A stretch of 64,000 bases of DNA from Nocardioides marmotae (GTDB lineage Bacteria > Actinomycetota > Actinomycetes > Propionibacteriales > Nocardioidaceae). The stretch spans positions 1,364,001-1,428,000 of the forward strand of contig NZ_CP053660.1 in assembly GCF_013177455.1 (NCBI RefSeq), written 5' to 3'. Numbering within the stretch: position 1 is the first letter of the stretch; each line of letters opens with the position of its first letter. A program made the position numbers and the translations under genes. Shown piece after piece: positions 30,232-40,062 of this stretch. The notes beneath the pieces were generated by a model. It had not been told where the DNA came from, ran no database searches, and worked only from the letters and a program-made list of their open reading frames with translations.

Positions 30232-31037
30232 GCGATCAGAGCCCCGCGCCCGACCCCGCGACCGACCCCGCGACCGACCCCGCGCCCGAACCCGCGCCCG
30301 AGCGGGGCGCCGAGACGGGCGGCGACGCCCGGCCCTCCACCGAGGCGCTCAACGCCGTCCCCAGTCCCGACGACCGGACGCTGCTGACCGGCCACGACGT
30401 CGCCGCCGAGCTGCTCGACGACTGGCGGGTGATGTTCGACCAGCTGCACGCTCGCTTCGCGACCGGCGACTTCGCCACCGGCCTGCGCCTGGTCGCCGCG
30501 ATCGGCGAGGCCGCCGAGGAGATGGACCACCACCCCGACGTGGACCTGACGTACGGCGCGGTCGTGGTGCGGCTGTGGAGCCACGACGTCGGCGGGGTGA
30601 CCATGCGCGACGTCCGCCTGGCCCGGGTGATCGGCGACGCGGCCGGCCGGGTCGGCGCGACCGCCGAGCCGCACCGGCTCGCCACCCTCGAGGTGGCCCT
30701 GGACACCCCCGACGCCGACGCGGTCCGCCCGTTCTGGGCAGCGCTGCTCGGCTACGAGGAGACCGGTGAGGAGCAGTACGTCGAGCTCCGCGACCCCACC
30801 GGACACGGTCCGACCCTGTGGTTCCAGGAGTCCGGGCCCCGCTCGCCCGAGGGCGTCGAGCAGCGCTTCCACCTCGACCTCCGCGTCCCGCCCGAGGTCG
30901 CCGAGAGCCGGGTCCGCGCCGCCGTCGCCGCCGGTGGCACCCTCGTCGACGACGGCTGCGCCCCGCGCTTCTGGGTCCTCGCCGACGCCCAGGGCAACCG
31001 CGCCTGCCTCACCACCTGGCTCGGCCGGGGCGACTGA
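30228..31037 (+). CDS. 4a-hydroxytetrahydrobiopterin dehydratase fused to a VOC domain
   Basis: 269 aa. A low-complexity Asp-Pro-Ala-Thr/Glu repeat (residues 6-25) is followed by a pterin-4a-carbinolamine dehydratase domain (about 45-135). It shows the EMDHHPDVDLTYGAVVVRLW and SHDVGGVT motifs that hold the catalytic histidines. A VOC/glyoxalase-like domain occupies about 145-265. The first part would recycle the 4a-hydroxypterin made by aromatic amino acid hydroxylases, but no such hydroxylase is in the window. Fusions of this kind recur in actinobacteria, and the purpose of the VOC half is unknown. Confidence 0.88.
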   Translation: MSDQSPAPDPATDPATDPAPEPAPERGAETGGDARPSTEALNAVPSPDDRTLLTGHDVAAELLDDWRVMFDQLHARFATGDFATGLRLVAAIGEAAEEMDHHPDVDLTYGAVVVRLWSHDVGGVTMRDVRLARVIGDAAGRVGATAEPHRLATLEVALDTPDADAVRPFWAALLGYEETGEEQYVELRDPTGHGPTLWFQESGPRSPEGVEQRFHLDLRVPPEVAESRVRAAVAAGGTLVDDGCAPRFWVLADAQGNRACLTTWLGRGD

Positions 31038-31074
31038 GCCCGGCCGCGCGCGGCGTCGCGTCGTCGTACGTTTT

Positions 31075-31154
31075 GTCGGCCGGCCGATAGACCTCCCGGT
31101 CGGACGATGGAACTTCATCGGCCCACCGGGAGTTTCATCGGCCGGCCGATGAAG
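31075..31154. repeat. Second family A palindromic element, compound
   Basis: The 20-bp perfect palindrome TTCATCGGCC/GGCCGATGAA lies at 31134-31153 and matches the core of the 44-bp palindrome at 12233. A degenerate copy, GTCGGCCGGCCGAT, starts at 31075, and a third partial, AACTTCATCGG, lies between at 31111. The flanks CTCCCGGT and ACCGGGAG also pair (31093-31100 and 31125-31132). Confidence 0.8.
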
Positions 31155-31269
31155 CTGCCGGCCCGCCCGCGCACCCACCCCGTGCCAACATGTGGGACTC
31201 GCGTCCCGTATGCTGGGACGGCAGCCGGGACCGGGTGACGGGCGCGGGCCGGGCGGCTACCGTGGTCGC

Positions 31270-31311
31270 ATGCGCCAGGACCTCCTTGTACGCACGCGAC
31301 GCGTGGGCTGA
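31270..31311 (+). CDS. ilvBNC leader peptide
   Basis: A 13-residue frame, MRQDLLVRTRRVG, with Leu-Leu-Val and a later Val as control codons. TACCGT at 31258-31263 is a good -10 and puts transcription start at about the A of the ATG, so the leader is probably leaderless. It is followed by a pause-type hairpin and a strong terminator ahead of ilvB. This is the standard actinobacterial ilvB attenuator design, as known for the ilvBNC operon of Corynebacterium. Confidence 0.82.
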   Translation: MRQDLLVRTRRVG

Positions 31312-31368
31312 GCAGCCGCTCCCAGCCGACGCGTCACCCCTCGCCCGCCTGCGGCCGAGGGGTTTTTT
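31300..31368 (+). terminator. ilvBNC attenuator: pause hairpin plus intrinsic terminator
   Basis: First hairpin: CGCGTGGGCTG (31300-31310) with CAGCCGACGCG (31323-31333), one internal mismatch. The 5' arm overlaps the end of the leader peptide. Second hairpin: CCCCTCG (31337-31343) with CGAGGGG (31356-31362), followed by six T (31363-31368). Ribosome stalling on the leader Leu/Val codons should keep the terminator from forming. The exact antiterminator pairing was not worked out. Confidence 0.85.
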
Positions 31369-31419
31369 GTTGGGCACGTGCACGACCACGCACCACCACG
31401 GAACGGGGATAGCGAGACA

Positions 31420-33183
31420 ATGACCGAGCAGATCACAGGCGCGCAGAGCCTGGTCAGGTCACTGGAGGCCGCGGGTGTCACCGACATCTTCGGCATCCCG
31501 GGCGGCGCGATCCTCCCGGCGTACGACCCGCTGATGGACTCCTCGATCCGTCACGTCCTGGTCCGCCACGAGCAGGGCGCCGGCCACGCCGCGCAGGGGT
31601 ACGCCGCGGCGACCGGCCGCGTGGGCGTGTGCATGGCGACCTCGGGCCCGGGCGCGACCAACCTGGTCACCCCGATCGCGGACGCCCACATGGACTCCGT
31701 CCCGATGGTGGCGGTCACCGGCCAGGTCGGTGCCTCGATGATCGGCACCGACGCCTTCCAGGAGGCCGACATCCGCGGCATCACGATGCCGATCACCAAG
31801 CACAACTTCCTGGTCACCGACCCCGCGGAGATCCCGCAGCGCGTCGCCGAGGCGTTCCACATCGCCTCCACCGGCCGGCCCGGCCCGGTCCTCGTCGACA
31901 TCGCGAAGTCCGCGCTGGAGTCGATGACCGCCTTCCGCTGGCCCACCGAGCTGCACCTGCCCGGCTACCGCCCGGTGACCCGCCCGCACGCCAAGCAGAT
32001 CCGCGAGGCCGCCAAGCTCATCCTCGAGTCCCGCCGCCCGGTCCTGTACGTCGGCGGCGGCACGATCCGCGCCGGCGCCGCGCCCCAGCTGCGCGAGCTC
32101 GCCGAGCTGACCGGCATGCCGGTCGTCACCACCCTGATGGCCCGCGGCGCGTTCCCCGACAGCCACCCGCAGCACCTCGGCATGCCCGGCATGCACGGCT
32201 CGGTGCCGGCGGTCGCGGGGCTGCAGAAGTCCGACCTGATCATCAGCCTCGGCGCCCGCTTCGACGACCGGGTCACCGGCCGGCTGGACTCCTTCGCGCC
32301 CAATGCCAAGGTCATCCACGCCGACATCGACCCCGCCGAGATCGGCAAGAACCGCCACGCCGACGTCCCGATCGTCGGCGACTGCCGCGAGGTCATCGCC
32401 GACCTGGTCGCCGTCCTCAAGGCCGAGGCCGACGCCGGCAACACCGGCGACTTCGAGGCGTGGGTGGAGTTCCTCACCGGCATCAAGCGCCGCTACCCGC
32501 TGGGCTACGAGACGCCGGCCGACGGCAGCCTCGCCCCGCAGTACGTCATCCAGCGCCTCGGCCAGATCGCCGGGCCGGACACGATCTACACCTCCGGCGT
32601 GGGCCAGCACCAGATGTGGGCCGCGCAGTTCATCGGCTACGAGAAGCCGATGACCTGGCTCAACTCCGGTGGCCTGGGGACGATGGGCTACTCCGTCCCG
32701 GCCGCGATGGGCGCCAAGGTCGGCGCCCCCGACACCACCGTGTGGGCGATCGACGGCGACGGCTGCTTCCAGATGACCAACCAGGAGCTGGCCACCTGCG
32801 CGATCAACGACATCCCGATCAAGGTCGCGATCGTCAACAACGAGTCGCTCGGCATGGTCCGGCAGTGGCAGACGCTGTTCTACAACGAGCGCTACTCCAA
32901 CACCGACCTGCACTCCAAGCGGATCCCCGACTTCGTCAAGCTCGCCGAGGCCTACGGCTGCGTCGGCCTGGCCTGCGAGAGCCCCGCGGACGTCGACTCG
33001 GTCATCGAGAAGGCCATGTCGATCAACGACGTCCCCGTCGTGGTCGACTTCCGCGTCAACCGCGACGCGATGGTCTGGCCGATGGTCGCCGCCGGCAAGA
33101 GCAACGACGAGATCAAGTACGCACGTGACCTCGCACCCGACTTCGACCGGGTCGAGGACGACTGGGAGGTCCGACCGGCATGA
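31420..33183 (+). CDS. ilvB: Acetolactate synthase large subunit IlvB
   Basis: 587 aa. It condenses pyruvate with pyruvate or 2-ketobutyrate, the first common step to Val, Leu and Ile, and needs thiamine diphosphate, FAD and Mg. The catalytic Glu is in [14 protein letters not shown]. The ThDP/Mg motif is [12 protein letters not shown] ending in NNE, and [10 protein letters not shown] marks the middle domain. It overlaps ilvN by ATGA. The start at 31420 follows a weak GGGG/GAGA site. The longer frame from 31378 lies in the attenuator region. Confidence 0.97.
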   Translation: MTEQITGAQSLVRSLEAAGVTDIFGIPGGAILPAYDPLMDSSIRHVLVRHEQGAGHAAQGYAAATGRVGVCMATSGPGATNLVTPIADAHMDSVPMVAVTGQVGASMIGTDAFQEADIRGITMPITKHNFLVTDPAEIPQRVAEAFHIASTGRPGPVLVDIAKSALESMTAFRWPTELHLPGYRPVTRPHAKQIREAAKLILESRRPVLYVGGGTIRAGAAPQLRELAELTGMPVVTTLMARGAFPDSHPQHLGMPGMHGSVPAVAGLQKSDLIISLGARFDDRVTGRLDSFAPNAKVIHADIDPAEIGKNRHADVPIVGDCREVIADLVAVLKAEADAGNTGDFEAWVEFLTGIKRRYPLGYETPADGSLAPQYVIQRLGQIAGPDTIYTSGVGQHQMWAAQFIGYEKPMTWLNSGGLGTMGYSVPAAMGAKVGAPDTTVWAIDGDGCFQMTNQELATCAINDIPIKVAIVNNESLGMVRQWQTLFYNERYSNTDLHSKRIPDFVKLAEAYGCVGLACESPADVDSVIEKAMSINDVPVVVDFRVNRDAMVWPMVAAGKSNDEIKYARDLAPDFDRVEDDWEVRPA

Positions 33184-33716
33184 GCAAGCACACCCTCTCG
33201 GTCCTGGTCGAGGACAAGCCCGGCGTCCTGGCCCGGATCGCCGGCCTGTTCAGCCGCCGCGGCTTCAACATCGACTCGCTCGCCGTCGGACCGACCGAGC
33301 ACCCCGACGTCTCGCGGATGACCATCGTCGTCAACGTCGAGTCCTCCCCGCTGGAGCAGGTGACCAAGCAGCTCAACAAGCTCGTCGAGGTCATCAAGAT
33401 CGTCGAGCTCGACCCGACCGCATCGGTCGACCGCGAGCTCGTCCTGGTCAAGGTCGCCGCCACCGCGGAGACCCGGGGCCAGGTGCTCGACACCGTCCAG
33501 CTCTTCCGCGCCAAGGTCATCGACGTGGCCCCGGACGCGGTGACCATCCAGATCACCGGCAACGCCGGCAAGATCGCCGACTTCCTGCGCGTGCTCGAGC
33601 CCTTCGGGATCCGCGAGCTCGTGCAGTCGGGGATGGTCGCCATCGGGCGCGGCTCCCGGTCGATCTCCGAGCGCAGCCTGCGCCCGGTGGTGCCGGCCCG
33701 CCCGGCCGCCGGCTGA
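33180..33716 (+). CDS. ilvN: Acetolactate synthase small regulatory subunit IlvN
   Basis: 178 aa. The N-terminal ACT domain ([21 protein letters not shown], then [12 protein letters not shown]) binds valine and provides feedback inhibition. The C-terminal ACT-like half (about 90-165) ends in [13 protein letters not shown] residues. It activates IlvB and makes it valine-sensitive. It overlaps ilvB by 4 bp and precedes ilvC by 90 bp. Size and motifs are typical. Confidence 0.97.
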   Translation: MSKHTLSVLVEDKPGVLARIAGLFSRRGFNIDSLAVGPTEHPDVSRMTIVVNVESSPLEQVTKQLNKLVEVIKIVELDPTASVDRELVLVKVAATAETRGQVLDTVQLFRAKVIDVAPDAVTIQITGNAGKIADFLRVLEPFGIRELVQSGMVAIGRGSRSISERSLRPVVPARPAAG

Positions 33717-34835
<1,119 letters not shown>

Positions 34836-34844
34836 TCCCGGCGA

Positions 34845-34865
34845 CCGTCCCCGGCTGAGGGACGG
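34845..34865 (+). terminator. Hairpin after ilvC
   Basis: CCGTCCC and GGGACGG pair around a 7-base loop, starting 10 bp after the ilvC stop. No T-tract follows, which is common in high-GC actinobacteria. It probably ends ilvBNC. Confidence 0.6.
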
Positions 34866-34903
34866 CAGGAACAAATGCGGGCAGGCGACGCGTTCCGGTT
34901 CTC

Positions 34904-35623
34904 ATGCGCATCGAGATCTGGAGCGACGTCGTCTGCCCGTGGTGCTACGTGGGCAAGCGCCGTCTGGAGAAGGCTCTGGCGGGCTTCGAGCACCGCGACG
35001 CCGTCGAGGTCGTCTACCGCTCCTTCGAGCTCGACCCCTCCGCCCCGCGGCACGGCCACGAGTCGACGCTGAGCCAGCTGGCCAAGAAGTACGGACAGTC
35101 CGAGGACCAGATGCGCGCCGGCATGCAGTCCCTCATCGACACCGCCGCGGACGAGGGCCTGGACATGAGGCTGTTCGACAACGTCCACACCAACACCGTC
35201 GACGCCCACCGCCTGCTCCACCTCGCGCTCGAGGCCGGCGGCCCCGCGCTCCAGCGCGAGCTCAAGGAGCAGCTGCTGGCGGCGTACTTCCTGCGCGCCG
35301 AGGACGTCGGCGACCACGACGTGCTCCGCGCCGCCGCCCGCACCGCGGGCCTGGCCGAGGCCGCGGGGGAGCAGCGCGTCGACGCGGTCCTCGCCGGCCA
35401 GGAGTACGCCGACGCGGTCGCCGCCGACATCGCGCAGGCGCGGGCGTACGGCGCCACCGGGGTGCCGTTCTTCGTCGTCGACCAGCGCTACGGCGTCTCC
35501 GGCGCCCAGCCCACCGAGGTCTTCGAGCAGGTGCTCGCGACCGCGTGGGCCGACGCCCACCCGGTGCTCCAGCCCGTCGGCGGCGACGCGGACGCGTGCG
35601 GCCCGGACGGCTGCCCGATCTGA
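34904..35623 (+). CDS. DsbA-family (FrnE-like) thioredoxin-fold oxidoreductase
   Basis: 239 aa without a signal peptide, so it is probably cytoplasmic. The CxxC active site CPWC is at residues 11-14 in IWSDVVCPWCYVGKRR, and the cis-Pro loop is TGVPFFVVD. The helical insertion (about 60-150) is typical of the FrnE/2-hydroxychromene-2-carboxylate isomerase-like branch. The C-terminus has a second Cys pair (ACGPDGCP) that could bind metal or act as a resolving pair. Role in polyketide maturation or thiol redox is known only for relatives. It stands alone after ilvBNC. Confidence 0.9.
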   Translation: MRIEIWSDVVCPWCYVGKRRLEKALAGFEHRDAVEVVYRSFELDPSAPRHGHESTLSQLAKKYGQSEDQMRAGMQSLIDTAADEGLDMRLFDNVHTNTVDAHRLLHLALEAGGPALQRELKEQLLAAYFLRAEDVGDHDVLRAAARTAGLAEAAGEQRVDAVLAGQEYADAVAADIAQARAYGATGVPFFVVDQRYGVSGAQPTEVFEQVLATAWADAHPVLQPVGGDADACGPDGCPI

Positions 35624-35680
35624 CCCGACCGGCGCGCGAGCGCCCGCGGGTGGCCCGCTCAGGCCCCGGTCATGCCCCGG

Positions 35681-36259
35681 TCACGACCCGTCGGTCCGGC
35701 CGGCGACCTGCGGCGGCACCAACGGCGCGGACGGGTCCGCCAGCGCCCGGCGGGTGTAGTCGTCGGCCGGCAGGTCGGGGTTCCGCGCCAGCGCGGGACG
35801 CAGGATGCGCAGCACGTCGGCGATGTCGCGCACGTAGGGCGTGTTGAGCGTCAGCTGGCGGTCGGGGTGGGTCACCACGACCTTCCAGGTGCCGCTGACC
35901 GTCGAGCCGAGGGCCTGGCGGCGGTAGTCGAGCCGGGCCGTCGTCGGTGCCTGCAAGGTCATCGCGACGTCCCGGCCGAAGAGCACCTGGTGCAGCTCGT
36001 CCCGGTCGTGGTCGACCCAGACCTTCGAGGTCCACGCCTGCACCACGCCGGCCAGCGACGCGACCCCGAAGAGCACGACCAGCGGCACCGCGATGATGTT
36101 CGTGGTCGTCCACTCCAGGTCCCCGGTGGCGATGCTCGTCACCGCCCACACCAGGGCGGCGCCGAAGAAGGCGCCCACGAGGGTGAAGGCCACGCGCACC
36201 GGCGGGGCCGGGGTCAGCACCTCGCTGCGTCCGGACGCGGGGACGGGGTCGGTCGTCAT
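35681..36259 (-). CDS. Two-TM membrane protein of unknown function (PH-like outer part)
   Basis: 192 aa. There are two transmembrane segments near the N-terminus (about 20-40 and 52-72: VAFTLVGAFFGAALVWAVTS and NIIAVPLVVLFGVASLAGVV). Next comes a soluble region that begins KVWVDHDRDELHQVLFGRDVAM and contains beta-rich segments, similar in layout to bacterial PH-domain membrane proteins. The start at 36259 has AGGAGAA upstream, and the longer frame to 36559 enters the divergent YbaB gene. The function is unknown. It is divergent from the secretion-type cluster and might serve it. Confidence 0.75.
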   Translation of the reverse strand: MTTDPVPASGRSEVLTPAPPVRVAFTLVGAFFGAALVWAVTSIATGDLEWTTTNIIAVPLVVLFGVASLAGVVQAWTSKVWVDHDRDELHQVLFGRDVAMTLQAPTTARLDYRRQALGSTVSGTWKVVVTHPDRQLTLNTPYVRDIADVLRILRPALARNPDLPADDYTRRALADPSAPLVPPQVAGRTDGS

Positions 36260-36400
36260 GGCGGTTCTCCTGGTGGTCCTGCCGCCGGGGGTGCCGGGCG
36301 GCTGCGGTCCAGTCATACCCGCCGGGGCCGGGTTTGCACCTCGGCGGGGCGGGCAGCATCCGCGGCAGCAAACCGGCACCACCAGCAGGAAGGACCCCGG

Positions 36401-36820
36401 GTGTACTCCAGCCCCGAAGAAGCCCTGGCCTCGGTCGACCGAGCAGCCGCGCAGATGCAGGAGCAGGTCGTCAAGGCCCAGGCGTACGCCGTCGAGGTCG
36501 AGACCCTGCGGATCGTCGGCCAGTCCCGTGACGGCGCCGCCGAGGTGACCGTCGGCCACAACGGCGCGATCCGCGACCTCTACCTCGCCCGATCGCTCAA
36601 CGACGCGACCCTCGATCGGATCCGCGCGGCGGTCCTCGAGGCCAACGCCGACGCGCAGCGGCAGGTGGTCGAGCGGGTCAGCGAGCTGAGCGCGGAGACC
36701 TTCGGTGCCGAGTCGGCCACCGCACGCGAGATCTCCCGGCAGTACGCCGAGATGTTCCCCGCGGCGCCCGACGACGACGGCGGTAGCGCCGGCTCGACCG
36801 GGGCGGGGGTGCTGCGATGA
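36401..36820 (+). CDS. YbaB/EbfC-family DNA-binding protein in a secretion-type cluster
   Basis: 139 aa from GTG 36401 after AGGAAGGA (36387-36394). The YbaB fold is seen in the central beta segment GAAEVTVGHNGAIRDLYLA and the flanking helices (VVKAQAYAVEVETLRI; ATLDRIRAAVLEANADAQRQ). In mycobacteria a YbaB-like protein (EspL) is encoded with ESX-1 substrates, so its presence beside an EspC-like gene is meaningful. It is coupled to the next gene by ATGA. The general role of YbaB proteins is nucleoid or nucleic-acid binding; here it could act as a chaperone-like partner. Confidence 0.82.
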   Translation: MYSSPEEALASVDRAAAQMQEQVVKAQAYAVEVETLRIVGQSRDGAAEVTVGHNGAIRDLYLARSLNDATLDRIRAAVLEANADAQRQVVERVSELSAETFGAESATAREISRQYAEMFPAAPDDDGGSAGSTGAGVLR

Positions 36821-37128
36821 GCTCGGAGGAGATCAAGGTCGTCACCGAGTCGATGCGGACCCACGCCGGCCAGGTCGAGCAGCTCGCGGTGTCGGCGTAC
36901 GAGGGCGTGCAGGTCGGCGGCGACATGGCGCTGGACGGCGAGGCCTTCGGGGTCCTGTGCGGCTTCATCGGCACCGCGCTGGTGCCGGCGCAGCTCACCG
37001 GCGTCTCCGCCACCGGGGCGGCGGTCGGGAGCCTCGCGGCCACCGGCCTCCAGGTGCGCGCGGCGGCGAAGATCTTCGAGGAGGCCGATGAGGTCATCGC
37101 CTCCGTCATGGACAAGTTCAAGGGGTAG
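36817..37128 (+). CDS. EspC-like ESX secretion-associated small protein
   Basis: 103 aa, all-helical, with no signal peptide. The C-terminal part VRAAAKIFEEADEVIASVMDKF closely resembles the end of mycobacterial EspC (AAKIYSEADE). The length is also the same as EspC, by recollection of that family. A central Gly/Ala helix-turn (FIGTALVPAQLTG) sits where WXG proteins turn. Such proteins are exported through type VII systems as partners of a larger substrate, which here would be the product of the next gene, 3 bp away. No ESX ATPase or membrane component is in the window. Confidence 0.8.
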   Translation: MSSEEIKVVTESMRTHAGQVEQLAVSAYEGVQVGGDMALDGEAFGVLCGFIGTALVPAQLTGVSATGAAVGSLAATGLQVRAAAKIFEEADEVIASVMDKFKG

Positions 37129-37131
37129 GGC

Positions 37132-38040
37132 ATGGGTGCAGAGAGCCTCATCGTCGCGCCGACGGAGTCGACGACCGCCGTCACCGGCCTGGGGCCGGTC
37201 GAGTCGCTGGTCGGCTGCGGCAACGCGCTGGCCGCCGGCGACTGGGTCGAGGCGGGCCTCATGGGTGTCGCCACCGGCCTGGAGACGCTCGGCGCCATCG
37301 CCGACCCGCTGGGGGCGCTGCTCTCCGCGGGCATCGGCTGGGTGATCGAGCACTTCGGCCCGCTGCCGGGGTGGCTCGACGACCTCGCCGGTGACCCCGA
37401 CCAGATCGCCGCCTTCGCCGCGACCTGGCGCAACATCGCCGACCTGGTCAAGGACACCTCCGAGCAGTTCCTCGACGCCGTCGCGTCCGCGACCTCGGAG
37501 TGGGACGGCGTCGCGATCGACGCCTACCGGATCGCCGCCAAGGCCCAGGCGATCCTCATCGACGCCTTCGGCGTGGCCGTCGACGGCGTGGCCGCGGCCG
37601 TCGACGTGGGCGGCGCGATCGTCGCCGGGGTCCGCGAGCTGGTCCGCGACGCGATCTCGCAGATCGTCGGCTACGCGATCTCCAAGGTCGCCCAGCTGCT
37701 CACCGTGATCCTCGCGCCCAAGGCGATCGGCGAGATCGTCGCGAAGGTGGGGGAGTGGGTTGCGAAGCTCACCAGCTTCATCAAGGGCCTGATCAACTCG
37801 ATGACCGCGATGTCCAAGCACCTCGACACGCTCGTCAACGCCGCCAGCGACGGCGCCGCCGCGATCAAGCGCACCGCCGACGCCTGGGGCCGCACCAACA
37901 TCGCGAACAGCCGCTACAACTTCGACGCCCTGCTCAACGGCACCGCGACCCCGGGCAACGGGCTGCCGACGATCGCCAGCGTCAGCTACCAGCTCGGCGG
38001 CGGCGCGGCCAAGCACGGCGCGGGGCTCGACGACCGGTAG
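37132..38040 (+). CDS. WXG/EspA-like type VII secretion target
   Basis: 302 aa, Ala-rich helical. A WXG-type hairpin is seen around residues 95-145, with ATWRNIADLVKDTSEQFLDAV leading into WDGVAIDAY. After it come long hydrophobic Ala/Val/Ile helices (about 145-230), as in EspA or PPE-type proteins. The C-terminus (about 265-302) is Gly/Asn-rich and lacks any recognised toxin domain. It follows YbaB-like and EspC-like genes with tight spacing, so the three probably form one exported complex. An EspA/LXG-type substrate of unknown activity is the best description. Confidence 0.78.
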   Translation: MGAESLIVAPTESTTAVTGLGPVESLVGCGNALAAGDWVEAGLMGVATGLETLGAIADPLGALLSAGIGWVIEHFGPLPGWLDDLAGDPDQIAAFAATWRNIADLVKDTSEQFLDAVASATSEWDGVAIDAYRIAAKAQAILIDAFGVAVDGVAAAVDVGGAIVAGVRELVRDAISQIVGYAISKVAQLLTVILAPKAIGEIVAKVGEWVAKLTSFIKGLINSMTAMSKHLDTLVNAASDGAAAIKRTADAWGRTNIANSRYNFDALLNGTATPGNGLPTIASVSYQLGGGAAKHGAGLDDR

Positions 38041-38078
38041 CACGTGGTACGACGCGGCCCGGGCGGATACCGGGCCGC

Positions 38079-38549
38079 GTGCAGACCTTCCTCCCATACG
38101 CCGACTTCGAGCGATCCGCGCACGTGCTGGACCCCCGGCGGCTGGGCAAGCAGCGCGTGGAGTGCATCCAGGTGGTCCGCGGGCTGACCGTGCCGACGTA
38201 CGCCTGGCGCAACCACCCCGCGGTGAAGATGTGGCGCGGGCACCTCGAGGCGCTCGGCCGCTACTCCTTCGCCTGCTGCGAGGCGTGGGTCGAGCGTGGG
38301 CACCACGACACGTGCGCGGCCACGGTCGGCGCCGACCTGGCGGCCGCCGGGGTGCGGGAGGTGGGCAGCCAGGCCGAGCTCGCCGCGGCCGAGGCGCTGC
38401 CGCCGTGGCTGGGCGAGGTGGCCCTGCACCGCAGCCACCGGTCCAACCTGATCCGCAAGGACCCGGACTACTACGGCCCGCTGTTCCCGGGCGTGCCCGA
38501 CGACCTGCCCTACGTCTGGCCGCCGGACCCGACCGCCTCGGCGGCCTGA
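38079..38549 (+). CDS. Conserved actinobacterial protein, MSMEG_6728 family
   Basis: 156 aa from GTG 38079. The N-terminal QTFLPYADFERSAHVLDPRR followed by LGKQRVECIQVVRGL, with AWRNHPAVKMWRGHLEAL, is characteristic of the MSMEG_6728-type family. The C-terminal HRSHRSNLIRKDPDYYGPLF is also conserved. The fold resembles pyrimidine-dimer glycosylase (T4 endonuclease V-like) proteins, but activity is unproven. It is a stand-alone gene 38 bp after the secretion cluster. Confidence 0.83.
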   Translation: MQTFLPYADFERSAHVLDPRRLGKQRVECIQVVRGLTVPTYAWRNHPAVKMWRGHLEALGRYSFACCEAWVERGHHDTCAATVGADLAAAGVREVGSQAELAAAEALPPWLGEVALHRSHRSNLIRKDPDYYGPLFPGVPDDLPYVWPPDPTASAA

Positions 38550-38593
38550 GCAGGACACGATGGGGCAGCGAACGATTGGGGAGAAGGCCGATC

Positions 38594-39277
38594 GTGCGGG
38601 ACGGTGGCCCGGTGACCGTGCTCCCCACCCGCCCCGCGCTCGCCGACCTCGGCCCGCTCGCCCAGCTGCGCGCCGGCCGGCTGGCCCGGCGGCTGGTGCA
38701 GCTCTACGTCGGCCTGGTGCTCTACGGCGTCTCGCTGGCGATGATGGTCCGCTCCGACCTCGGCCTGGCGCCGTGGGACGTGCTCCACTCCGGCCTGGTG
38801 CGCCACCTGCCGATGACGCTCGGGCAGGCGGTCGTCGTGATGAGCTTCGTGGTGCTGGTGCTGTGGATCCCGCTGCGCGAGGTCCCCGGCCTCGGCACGA
38901 TCAGCAACGCGCTGGTCGTCGGCCTCGCCGCGGACGCCACGCTGTGGCTGCTCGAGCCGCCCGACGCGGTCGTGCTGCGGGTGGGCCTGGTCGTCGGGGG
39001 CGTCGCGCTGTGCGGGTACGCCGGCGCGATGTACATCGGCGCCCAGCTCGGCCGCGGCCCGCGCGACGGGCTGATGACCGGCCTGGCGCGACGTACCGGC
39101 CGCTCGCTGCGCCTGGTCCGCACCGGCATCGAGGTGACCGTCGTCCTGGTCGGCCTCCTCCTCGGCGGCGCGCTCGGCCTCGGCACGGTGCTCTACGCCC
39201 TGGCCATCGGCCCGCTCACCCAGCGCTGGCTGCCCGCCTGGACCGTCGAGCTGCCCGCGCCGCCGCGGGTCGCCTGA
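38594..39277 (+). CDS. YczE/YitT-type membrane protein
   Basis: 227 aa with five or six transmembrane helices. YVGLVLYGVSLAMMVRSDLGLAPWDV and the later YIGAQLGRGPRDGLMTGL are the family signature. It may act as a small transporter or membrane regulator; the function is unknown. Three in-frame GTG codons (38594, 38612, 38618) compete. I take the first because GGGGAGAAGG lies 6 bp upstream. Confidence 0.85.
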   Translation: MRDGGPVTVLPTRPALADLGPLAQLRAGRLARRLVQLYVGLVLYGVSLAMMVRSDLGLAPWDVLHSGLVRHLPMTLGQAVVVMSFVVLVLWIPLREVPGLGTISNALVVGLAADATLWLLEPPDAVVLRVGLVVGGVALCGYAGAMYIGAQLGRGPRDGLMTGLARRTGRSLRLVRTGIEVTVVLVGLLLGGALGLGTVLYALAIGPLTQRWLPAWTVELPAPPRVA

Positions 39278-39307
39278 GCGCTCCGAGCCCGTCCGCACCC
39301 TTCTGGA

Positions 39308-39365
39308 GCGGCACTGGTGTCGCTCCACACGACTCCTGCGTCCTCTCCAGCGACCACAGTGCCGC
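39308..39365. terminator. Bidirectional hairpin between convergent genes
   Basis: GCGGCACTG (39308-39316) and CAGTGCCGC (39357-39365) pair perfectly, and the inner bases (TGTCGCT with AGCGACCA) extend the stem with mismatches. It lies midway between a plus-strand and a minus-strand gene that converge. Confidence 0.65.
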
Positions 39366-39390
39366 TGGAGGGGGCGTCGGTTCGCGGCCC

Positions 39391-39960
39391 TCAGCGCTTG
39401 GTGGCGATCAGCGTGGCGGCGTCGGAGGCGACCATCACCTCGACGGCGGTGAACCGCTCGTCGGTGAGCCACCGCTCGCGCAGGGTGTCCACCCGTCCGT
39501 CGGTGACCGGGGGCCACATCTCGCAGGGGGTGAAGTCGTCGAGGACGACGATCCCGCCGCTCTCGACGAGGTCGGCCACGGCGTCGACGCCGACCTCGGT
39601 GGGCTCACCGGAGTCGAGGAACAGCAACGAGAACGGGCCCTTGTCCAGCAGCGTGGACCAGTCGGCGGAGAGCACCTCGACCTGCGGGTCGTCGGCGAAG
39701 ATCTCGGCGGCCGCGCCGGCCAGCCGGGGGTCGAGCTCGGCGGTGACGATGCGGGTGGCGTCGTCGGTCACGCCCGAGCGCAGCCAGGCGGTGCCGACGC
39801 CGCAACCGGTGCCGAACTCCGCCATCGTCCCGGTGCGGGTCGCGGCGAGGGTGGCCAGCAGCCGCCCGGTCTCGTTGCGGCAGAAGGACACGTAGCCCGA
39901 GCGCCGCGAGACCGCGAACGCACGGGACACCACGTCGGGGAGGTCGGGCGGTGCGCTCAT
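39391..39960 (-). CDS. Class I SAM-dependent methyltransferase (O-methyltransferase-like)
   Basis: 189 aa from ATG 39960. Motif I is MAEFGTGCGVGTAWL, motif II contains IVTAELDP, and VEVLSADWSTLL and LLFLDSG complete the Rossmann core. The layout matches small catechol-O-methyltransferase-like proteins. The substrate is unknown. A longer frame to 40122 runs through the leader of leuB and is not used. The 5' end lies 102 bp from the leuB leader peptide on the opposite strand. Confidence 0.88.
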   Translation of the reverse strand: MSAPPDLPDVVSRAFAVSRRSGYVSFCRNETGRLLATLAATRTGTMAEFGTGCGVGTAWLRSGVTDDATRIVTAELDPRLAGAAAEIFADDPQVEVLSADWSTLLDKGPFSLLFLDSGEPTEVGVDAVADLVESGGIVVLDDFTPCEMWPPVTDGRVDTLRERWLTDERFTAVEVMVASDAATLIATKR

Positions 39961-40062
39961 GCGGGGGAGTCTCCCATCCCGGGACGGATGTCTCGGATCG
40001 CGGGACGGTTCGGCGGAACCCCTGGTGCGCGGCGGGGAGGGCGGCGTAGGTTCGCCGCCATC

